This document shows positions 6,092-10,268 of a stretch of DNA of 10,268 bases, one piece after another. Source of the stretch: an uncultured Clostridia bacterium. GTDB lineage: Bacteria; Bacillota; Clostridia; Oscillospirales; CAG-272. The DNA lies in contig CAMGCN010000012.1 of the NCBI GenBank assembly GCA_946040935.1, positions 1 to 10,268 of the forward strand, in the 5' to 3' direction. The position numbers and the translations under genes were made by a program. How positions within the stretch are numbered: the stretch's first letter is position 1; each line of letters starts with the position of its first letter. The notes beneath the pieces are model-generated. The model did no database searches. It saw nothing but the letters and a program-made list of their open reading frames with translations, and had not been told where the DNA came from.

Positions 6092-7107
6092 ACATAATAT
6101 CATTTCCGAATCTCGGTATAAACAATCTGAAGATTGACCGCACCGCTTTTTCAGTTTTCGGGCGGGATATTTATTGGTACGGAGTTCTGATTGCATTTTC
6201 AATAATACTGTCCTTCTTCTATGTCAAATGGCGCGCACGACACGAACATGTTAAGGGCGACGATATATACGATCTCGCAATTTGGGTTGTCATCTTCGGT
6301 ATAATCGGCGCGAGGGCATATTACGTCCTCACAACTCTCGGAGAGTACGACTCCTTCCTCGACGTTATCGCTGTGTGGAACGGAGGATTAGCGTTTTACG
6401 GCTGTCTCATAGGCGGTGCGCTGGGCGCGTTTATTTTCTCAAGAGTCAAAAAGATTTCCTTTGCGGTTATTGCCGATATGCTTACCCCCGCGGTGCTCAT
6501 ATCCCAGGCGATAGGCAGGTGGGGTAATTTCTTTAACGGCGAAGCGTACGGTTCTGTCACAAATTATGATTTTTTGGGAAAGATTTTCGACATAACAGGT
6601 TCGACAAACTCGCCGTTTATAATGAAAATTGAGTATTCAAACGGCGCGGTCGTCACGGCACATCCTACGTTTTTGTATGAAAGCGTATGGTACATAATCG
6701 GATTTGTCATCATCACGTCTTTATACAAAAAGAAAAAGTTTAACGGAATGGTGGCTCTTGAATATTTTGCCTGGAACGGATTCGGCAGGATGTTTGTAGA
6801 GGGACTTCGCACCGACAGTCTTTTTGTCGGAAATATAAGAATTTCACAGCTTCTCGGTCTTTTGATGTTCCTTTTCGGAACGGCGTTTATCATCTTGGGC
6901 GTTGTCGCGGCAAAAAAAGGAAAATTAAAAAAGCCTTTTGACTTCCCCGAACAGGAAAAAGAGGCGGACAAAGAGACTCTTGCAAAAAGAGACACCCCAA
7001 GCGAAAATAAAAATGAGTCCGCAGTGCCAAAGGAAGACGAAGTACCAAAAGAAGACGAAGAGCTGAAGGAAAACGAAGGGCAAAAGGAAGAAGAAAACAA
7101 TGGCTGA
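6088..7107 (+). CDS. lgt: prolipoprotein diacylglyceryl transferase
   Basis: Encodes 339 residues. Lgt transfers diacylglycerol from phosphatidylglycerol to the lipobox cysteine of exported prolipoproteins at the cytoplasmic membrane, the first step of lipoprotein maturation. Diagnostic motifs: YWYGV (29-33), NGGLAFYGCLIGG (98-110), the Lgt signature GRWGNFFNGEAYG (143-155) with the essential Arg144, HPTFLYES (192-199) and FVEGLRTDSL (236-245) with Arg241. Tyr104 takes the place of E. coli His103; as far as I recall, Tyr is common here in Firmicutes. Seven membrane helices are expected, ending near 274. The last 60 or so residues form a highly charged cytosolic tail absent from typical Lgt (about 260-290 residues), ending in four hexapeptide repeats. 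The ATG overlaps the ymfH stop (ATGA). A near-perfect AAGGAGGT at 6077-6084 lies only about 4 bases from the ATG. It overlaps folD by 8 bases. Confidence 0.96.
   Translation: MNIISFPNLGINNLKIDRTAFSVFGRDIYWYGVLIAFSIILSFFYVKWRARHEHVKGDDIYDLAIWVVIFGIIGARAYYVLTTLGEYDSFLDVIAVWNGGLAFYGCLIGGALGAFIFSRVKKISFAVIADMLTPAVLISQAIGRWGNFFNGEAYGSVTNYDFLGKIFDITGSTNSPFIMKIEYSNGAVVTAHPTFLYESVWYIIGFVIITSLYKKKKFNGMVALEYFAWNGFGRMFVEGLRTDSLFVGNIRISQLLGLLMFLFGTAFIILGVVAAKKGKLKKPFDFPEQEKEADKETLAKRDTPSENKNESAVPKEDEVPKEDEELKENEGQKEEENNG
7024..7095 (+). repeat. four 18-base tandem repeats encoding the acidic Lgt tail
   Basis: Four consecutive 18-base units lie at 7024-7041, 7042-7059, 7060-7077 and 7078-7095. They encode VPKEDE, VPKEDE, ELKENE and GQKEEE. 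The first two are nearly identical in DNA and the later two have diverged, with the AAGGAA/GAA core kept. Being in frame, gain or loss of a unit would not disturb translation. The last unit also carries AAGGAAG (7084-7090), about 9 bases before the folD start, so it doubles as the folD ribosome site. Confidence 0.8.
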
Positions 7108-7954
7108 AATATTAAACGGAAAAGAAGTCGCGGCAAAACTTCGTAAAAGAATAGCCGCAGAATGTGAAGAGCTGAAAAAAACAGGCATACAGCCGGGCCT
7201 TGCGGTAATCCTCGTAGGCAACAACCCGGCGTCGCAGGTTTATGTCAGAAATAAAAAAAGGGGATGTGAAGAGGTAGGCTTTTACTCGGAGAGCTACGAG
7301 CTTCCCGAGGATACGACAGAAAAGGAACTGCTCGAGCTTATCGACAGGCTGAATCACGACGACAAAATACACGGAATACTCACGCAGCTTCCTCTGCCGG
7401 GGCATTTGAGCGACAAAACCGTAATAGACGCGATTTCCCCCGAAAAAGATGTAGACGCCTTCAGCGAAAGAAACGTAGGCAAGATAATGATAGGCGACCA
7501 TGATTTTCTCCCCTGCACTCCCGCAGGAATTATGGCAATTCTCAAAGAATACGGCATATCCTGCGACGGGAAAAAATGCGTAGTAATCGGACGAAGCAAT
7601 ATCGTCGGAAAGCCCATGGCCATGCTCATGCTGCATGACAACGGCACGGTTACCGTCTGCCACTCGCACACCAAAAACTTAAAGGAAATAACGCGTGATG
7701 CCGACATAATCGTCGTCGCGATAGGAAAGGCTGATTTTCTCACGGGCGATATGATAAAGGAAGGCGCGGTTGTAATAGACGTGGGAATGAACAGACGCGG
7801 GGACGGAAAGCTGACGGGAGATGTCGACTTTGCCTCCTGCGAGCCGAAATGCTCATACATAACTCCCGTTCCGGGAGGAGTCGGCCCCATGACTATCACC
7901 ATGCTATTGCAAAACACCCTTACATCCGCAAAAAAGCACGCGGAAAAACAGTAA
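7100..7954 (+). CDS. folD: bifunctional methylenetetrahydrofolate dehydrogenase / methenyltetrahydrofolate cyclohydrolase
   Basis: Encodes 284 residues, the standard length. FolD interconverts 5,10-methylene-, 5,10-methenyl- and 10-formyl-tetrahydrofolate in the cytosol, supplying one-carbon units for purines and formyl-Met-tRNA. The catalytic residues are all visible: Tyr48 and Lys52 in SQVYVRNKKRGC, Gln96 in ILTQLPLP, and Asp119 in EKDVDAF, each exactly two positions before its E. coli counterpart (Y50, K54, Q98, D121). The Rossmann dinucleotide site is GRSNIVGKP (164-172), and the C-terminal signature PVPGGVGPMTITMLL runs 256-270. The gene begins inside the lgt reading frame (ATGGCTGA overlap of 8 bases), and its ribosome site lies in the lgt tail repeats. 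It closes the four-gene operon. No terminator is visible before the rplU promoter, only 7 bases on, so some transcription may continue into the ribosomal operon. Confidence 0.98.
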   Translation: MAEILNGKEVAAKLRKRIAAECEELKKTGIQPGLAVILVGNNPASQVYVRNKKRGCEEVGFYSESYELPEDTTEKELLELIDRLNHDDKIHGILTQLPLPGHLSDKTVIDAISPEKDVDAFSERNVGKIMIGDHDFLPCTPAGIMAILKEYGISCDGKKCVVIGRSNIVGKPMAMLMLHDNGTVTVCHSHTKNLKEITRDADIIVVAIGKADFLTGDMIKEGAVVIDVGMNRRGDGKLTGDVDFASCEPKCSYITPVPGGVGPMTITMLLQNTLTSAKKHAEKQ

Positions 7955-7961
7955 TTTGTAC

Positions 7962-7991
7962 TTGACAAATCGCGTGAATACGTGATATAAT
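7962..7991 (+). promoter_or_regulatory. strong sigma-A promoter of the rplU-prp-rpmA operon
   Basis: Consensus -35 TTGACA (7962-7967), an 18-base spacer and consensus -10 TATAAT (7986-7991), preceded by an extended -10 TGA (7983-7985). Transcription should begin near 7998, leaving a leader of about 85 bases ahead of rplU. Confidence 0.92.
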
Positions 7992-7997
7992 ATTTTG

Positions 7998-8076
7998 CCG
8001 CATAATGCAGGTTATAAAAGCTATGCTTACCTGAATTAGCGAGTCCGCGCCAAAGGCGCATAAAGAAAGAGAGGTG
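7998..8076 (+). ncRNA. L21-type ribosomal protein leader (autoregulatory candidate)
   Basis: The mRNA leader of rplU contains two ordered hairpins. The first pairs CAGGT (8008-8012) with ACCTG (8029-8033), and AAGC (8018-8021) with GCTT (8025-8028), with a 5-base bulge TATAA on the 5' side. The second is a 5-bp stem GCGCC/GGCGC (8047-8059) with an AAA loop. The ribosome site follows directly. Firmicutes are known to carry an L21 leader family at this position, thought to bind L21 and give feedback control of the operon. The hairpins are seen here; membership of that family is inferred from position and architecture. Confidence 0.65.
8069..8076 (+). promoter_or_regulatory. ribosome binding site deciding the rplU start
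   Basis: GAGAGGTG ends 6 bases before the GTG at 8083, an ideal distance. The overlapping in-frame GTG at 8074-8076 is therefore most likely part of the Shine-Dalgarno element rather than a start codon. Confidence 0.8.
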
Positions 8077-8082
8077 CTTTTC

Positions 8083-8394
8083 GTGTTTGCAATTATAGAA
8101 ACAGGCGGAAAGCAGTACAAGGTTAACGAGGGAGACATTCTCTTTATCGAGAAGCTCGATGCCGAGGAAGGTTCTTCCGTTACATTCGACAAGGTACTTG
8201 CAGTTTCGGGCGATTCCGAATTCAAAGTCGGCGCTCCCTACGTCGAGGGCGCAACAGTTTCTGCCAATGTCGTAAAGAACGGCAAGGGTAAGAAAATCTA
8301 TGTCATGACCTACAAATCCAAGAAAAACGAGAAGAGAAAAATGGGTCACAGACAGCCTTACACTAAGGTACAGATCAGCGCAATAAACGGCTGA
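8083..8394 (+). CDS. rplU: 50S ribosomal protein L21
   Basis: Encodes 103 residues, the canonical length of bacterial L21, a 23S rRNA-binding protein of the large subunit. The N-terminus [14 protein letters not shown] and the C-terminal signature [19 protein letters not shown] (about 82-100) identify it clearly. The start is GTG at 8083. An in-frame GTG at 8074 would add three residues (MLF) but is itself part of the ribosome site AGGTG, and L21 proteins begin at the FAII position, so 8083 is preferred. It is the first gene of the rplU-prp-rpmA operon, behind a strong promoter and a structured leader. The stop is 7 bases ahead of prp. Confidence 0.98.
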   Translation: MFAIIETGGKQYKVNEGDILFIEKLDAEEGSSVTFDKVLAVSGDSEFKVGAPYVEGATVSANVVKNGKGKKIYVMTYKSKKNEKRKMGHRQPYTKVQISAING

Positions 8395-8401
8395 TTTACA
8401 A

Positions 8402-8752
8402 ATGACAAAGTTTACTTTTTACAAAAGAGACGGCGTTTACTTCGGCTTTAAGGAAGAGGGCCATGCAGGCTTCGGTGAAAACGGAGACGATATAGTGTGT
8501 GCCGCATTTTCAGCTATGACGATGCTGATTATCAACGCCATTGAAGTTGCGTACGCTTCAAACGTCGATTATAAAATAGATGAGGAAAACGCTGCTATCG
8601 AACTCATCGCATACGGGGCTTTGCCCGAGCACGAGGACGACGATTGCAAGAGATTTGCCGTATCCGGTCTCATCGAGGCGTATTTCATCCAGCTTAACGA
8701 TATGCTGGAAGATTACTACGATTATATGGACGTAAATGAAACGGAAGCATGA
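8402..8752 (+). CDS. prp: ribosomal-processing cysteine protease Prp
   Basis: Encodes 116 residues. Prp (YsxB) is a small cytosolic cysteine protease that removes the N-terminal extension of ribosomal protein L27 in Firmicutes and relatives, an essential step in Staphylococcus aureus. The catalytic dyad is visible: His21 in [11 protein letters not shown] and Cys33 in [11 protein letters not shown], matching His22 and Cys34 of the S. aureus enzyme. The position between rplU and rpmA is the conserved one, and its substrate with matching cleavage motif is encoded by the next gene. The C-terminus is strongly acidic (HEDDDCKR, then EDYYDYMD). There is no strong ribosome site before the ATG, only the end of rplU 7 bases away, so translation probably depends on coupling to rplU. 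That could keep the protease below the level of the ribosomal proteins. Confidence 0.95.
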   Translation: MTKFTFYKRDGVYFGFKEEGHAGFGENGDDIVCAAFSAMTMLIINAIEVAYASNVDYKIDEENAAIELIAYGALPEHEDDDCKRFAVSGLIEAYFIQLNDMLEDYYDYMDVNETEA

Positions 8753-8774
8753 ATTACTAACGGAGGAAACAAAG

Positions 8775-9053
8775 ATGTTAAGAATAAGTTTACAGTTCTT
8801 CGCTCATAAAAAGGGTGTCGGTTCTACAAAGAACGGACGCGACAGCGAATCAAAACGTCTGGGCACGAAGAAAGCTGACGGCCAGCACGTTATCGCGGGC
8901 AACATCATCGTAAGACAGCGCGGAACACATATCCGTCCCGGAAAGAATGTAGGAATCGGAACAGACGATACTCTCTATGCTCTTATCGACGGAACGGTAA
9001 AGTTCGAGCATGTAACCCGCGACAAGAAGTGCGTCAGCGTTTATGCTGACTGA
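8775..9053 (+). CDS. rpmA: 50S ribosomal protein L27 precursor
   Basis: Encodes 92 residues. L27 lies near the peptidyl transferase centre of the 50S subunit. The start is the ATG at 8775, preceded by GGAGG at 8762-8766 with 8 bases of spacing. An upstream in-frame ATG at 8736 lies inside prp and would add unrelated residues, so it is rejected. The N-terminus MLRISLQFF followed by AHKKGVGST matches the Prp cleavage motif (LQFF followed by A). Removal of nine residues leaves an 83-residue mature protein starting AHKKG. The remaining sequence ([18 protein letters not shown], then [15 protein letters not shown]) is classic L27. It ends the operon; a terminator follows 25 bases after the stop. 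The obg gene that often follows rpmA is not here. Confidence 0.98.
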   Translation: MLRISLQFFAHKKGVGSTKNGRDSESKRLGTKKADGQHVIAGNIIVRQRGTHIRPGKNVGIGTDDTLYALIDGTVKFEHVTRDKKCVSVYAD

Positions 9054-9078
9054 TTGCTTGCCGGGCAAAAAAGAAAAC

Positions 9079-9111
9079 AAAACCGGTAAAGATTTTCTTT
9101 ATCGGTTTTTT
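9079..9111 (+). terminator. intrinsic terminator of the rplU-prp-rpmA operon
   Basis: A 14-bp stem pairs AAAACCGGTAAAGA (9079-9092) with 9096-9109 around a TTT loop, with one G-U wobble (9086/9102), and ends in six T residues (9106-9111). Confidence 0.9.
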
Positions 9112-9137
9112 CATTAACTGTTATAAAAGGGAAAAAT

Positions 9138-10160
9138 ATGAAACTAATCACTTTTACCGTACCGTGCTATAATTCGTCCGAATATATGGACAAGTGCATC
9201 TCTTCCCTGCTCACAGTCGGTGAAGACGCAGAAATACTAATTGTAGACGACGGTTCAAACAAAGACGACACGGCACAGAAGGCGGACGAATATCAGGCGA
9301 AGTACCCGACAATTTGCCGCGCCGTTCACAAAGAAAACGGCGGGCACGGCGACGCGGTATACTGCGGCATCACAAATGCAACAGGTCTGTTTTTCAAGGT
9401 CGTTGACAGCGACGACTGGCTGGAGGAAGACGCCCTGAAGCAACTGATGCAGGCAATAAAAATCCAAGAGAAAAAAGCCGACCTACCCGACCTAATTATC
9501 ACAAACTACGTTTACGAGCGCGTACACGAGGGCAAACACCACACAAACAGCTTTGCAAAAGTATTGCCTGAGGGAAGAATATTCTCATGGGAGGAAATGG
9601 GCAAGTTTAATCAAAGCCATTATCTTACCATGCACACCCTCACCTACCGTACCGAGGTTTTGCGTAAGTCGGGCGTGACATTTCCAAAGCACACCTTTTA
9701 CGTTGATAATATTTACGCATACATTCCCCTTACCTATGTTGAGAAACTATATTACATTAACTGTGATATGTACAGATATTTCATAGGACGGGACGATCAG
9801 TCGGTAAACGAGGCAAATATGATAAAGCGCCTTGATCAGCAGCTATCGGTAAATAAAATCCTTATCGACTCTAAAAAGCCTGCCGAGGCAAAGTACAGAA
9901 TGCAGAAAAAATATATAATGCATTATCTCATGTCAATGATGATGGTTTCATCTATTTTCTGTATGCTCGCAGGAGAAGAACAAAACGGAGCGAAAAAGAA
10001 AGAAGAAATCTGGAATTATCTCAAGGAAAAAGATCCCGATACATACCGAAAATTACGTAAAAATGCACTTGGAATAGCTCTTAACACACAAAGCAAGTTA
10101 GGATGCGAGTTTGATATATTAGTATATCGCCTCATGAACAAGATTTATAAATTCAACTGA
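9138..10160 (+). CDS. family 2 glycosyltransferase
   Basis: Encodes 340 residues. The N-terminal GT-A fold is clear: TFTVPCYNSSEYMDKCISSLL (5-25), the nucleotide-binding LIVDDGS (34-40), and the metal-binding DxD-type motif VVDSDDWLEEDAL (88-100). ENGGHGDAV (67-74) is the usual helix cap before it. Such enzymes transfer a sugar from a nucleotide-sugar donor to a cell-wall polymer, capsule or lipid acceptor; donor and acceptor cannot be told from sequence. The C-terminal third (about 225-340) is basic and helical. It has one hydrophobic stretch, YIMHYLMSMMMVSSIFCML (259-277), that could lie on or in the membrane. The ATG has an AAGGG site (9127-9131), 6 bases upstream. It stands alone between two terminators, with no clear promoter seen in the 26 bases before it. 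It may rely on readthrough from rpmA. Confidence 0.92.
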   Translation: MKLITFTVPCYNSSEYMDKCISSLLTVGEDAEILIVDDGSNKDDTAQKADEYQAKYPTICRAVHKENGGHGDAVYCGITNATGLFFKVVDSDDWLEEDALKQLMQAIKIQEKKADLPDLIITNYVYERVHEGKHHTNSFAKVLPEGRIFSWEEMGKFNQSHYLTMHTLTYRTEVLRKSGVTFPKHTFYVDNIYAYIPLTYVEKLYYINCDMYRYFIGRDDQSVNEANMIKRLDQQLSVNKILIDSKKPAEAKYRMQKKYIMHYLMSMMMVSSIFCMLAGEEQNGAKKKEEIWNYLKEKDPDTYRKLRKNALGIALNTQSKLGCEFDILVYRLMNKIYKFN

Positions 10161-10198
10161 AAAAAACCTTCTGATTATAAAAATCAGAAGGTTTTTTT
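10160..10198. terminator. strong, probably bidirectional terminator
   Basis: A perfect 17-bp stem pairs 10160-10176 with 10182-10198 around the loop ATAAA. The core is CCTTCTGATT, flanked by seven A residues on the left and seven T residues on the right, so it can terminate both the glycosyltransferase transcript and the convergent minus-strand gene. It begins at the last base of the glycosyltransferase stop codon. Confidence 0.93.
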
Positions 10199-10205
10199 CA
10201 ATCTC

Positions 10206-10268
10206 TCAACCGGCCTTTTTTACCGTTATATTTCCCGATACGCTCTCAAACGAGTATATACCTGTCTC
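10206..10268 (-). CDS. C-terminal fragment of a convergent gene (partial, contig end)
   Basis: On the minus strand an open frame enters from the contig end and stops at TGA (10206-10208). The visible residues are GIYSFESVSGNITVKKAG, preceded by two codons that fall in adapter-like sequence (10262-10268). It is supported by the convergent position and the bidirectional terminator only 7 bases beyond the stop. The alternating beta pattern (SFESVSGNITVKK) resembles the ends of beta-helical or Ig-like surface repeats such as DUF4097-type adhesins, but 18 residues are too few to name it. Confidence 0.5.
   Translation of the reverse strand, partial: ETGIYSFESVSGNITVKKAG
10262..10268 (-). other. 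probable remnant of Tn5 mosaic end (adapter)
   Basis: The final seven bases, CTGTCTC, equal the first seven bases of the reverse-complemented Tn5 mosaic end (CTGTCTCTTATACACATCT). Seven bases alone could be chance, but the match sits exactly at the contig end and the other end carries a full adapter. Confidence 0.75.

Noticed and set aside
7024..7095. Tandem 18-base units as a CRISPR or regulatory iteron array
   Set aside because: The units are contiguous without spacers, in frame with lgt, and encode an acidic low-complexity tail.
7354..8349. Long minus-strand open frame of 331 codons opposite folD and rplU
   Set aside because: It is antisense to two certain genes and crosses their promoter and leader. 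Its composition reflects the codon pattern of the opposite strand.
8736..8774. Upstream ATG giving L27 13 extra residues
   Set aside because: It overlaps the end of prp in another frame. The ATG at 8775 has an ideal GGAGG site and gives the known LQFF-type leader.
9058..9068. Short TTGC-CGG-GCAA hairpin after rpmA
   Set aside because: Only four base pairs and a three-base loop. The strong terminator just downstream explains the region.
9122..9127. TATAAA as a -10 box for the glycosyltransferase
   Set aside because: No acceptable -35 lies 16-18 bases upstream, and a start about 7 bases downstream would leave out the ribosome site.

Overview
This window is a short contig, almost certainly from short-read (probably metagenomic) sequencing of a low-to-moderate-GC Clostridia-type Firmicute (Bacillota). 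The evidence for the lineage is the rplU-prp-rpmA operon with an N-terminally extended L27, Firmicute-type sigma-A promoters, strong GGAGG ribosome sites, GTG/TTG starts, a ymfF/ymfH peptidase pair, ComEC, and a DUF6106-like membrane protein. An uncultured Oscillospirales/Christensenellales-like gut Clostridium is plausible but is inference. The first 44 bases are not genomic: they are Illumina Nextera library sequence (end of P5, an 8-base i5 index, read-1 adapter, Tn5 mosaic end). The last 7 bases also match the mosaic end, so the biological sequence runs from about 45 to 10261.

Layout. (1) 73-666, minus strand: a small two-helix membrane protein, divergent from hup, with a readable promoter for each direction in the 232-base gap. 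(2) 899-1174: the nucleoid protein HU, closed by a strong terminator. (3) 1246-3453: comEC from a TTG start, encoding the DNA-uptake channel protein with a metallo-beta-lactamase-like C-terminus that has lost its metal ligands. (4) 3529-7954: a tightly overlapping operon ymfF-ymfH-lgt-folD (overlaps of 8, 4 and 8 bases), i.e. an inactive/active M16 peptidase pair, the lipoprotein diacylglyceryl transferase, and the bifunctional C1-folate enzyme. (5) 7962-9111: a strong promoter, an L21-type structured leader, rplU (L21), prp (the cysteine protease that trims L27), rpmA (pre-L27) and a terminator. (6) 9138-10160: a family 2 glycosyltransferase with a strong, probably bidirectional terminator. 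(7) 10206-10268: the last codons of a convergent minus-strand gene cut by the contig end.

How the genes work together. The rplU-prp-rpmA unit is a closed system: L21 probably regulates its own mRNA through the leader, and Prp removes the first nine residues of L27 encoded two genes along. The M16 pair probably forms one heteromeric peptidase. Sharing an operon with lgt and folD suggests housekeeping coupling rather than one pathway. I see no phage, CRISPR, insertion sequence, tRNA or defence module, and no convincing new system. The most distinctive biology is the metal-site-less ComEC C-terminus and the hexapeptide-repeat tail of Lgt, whose DNA also supplies the ribosome site for folD.
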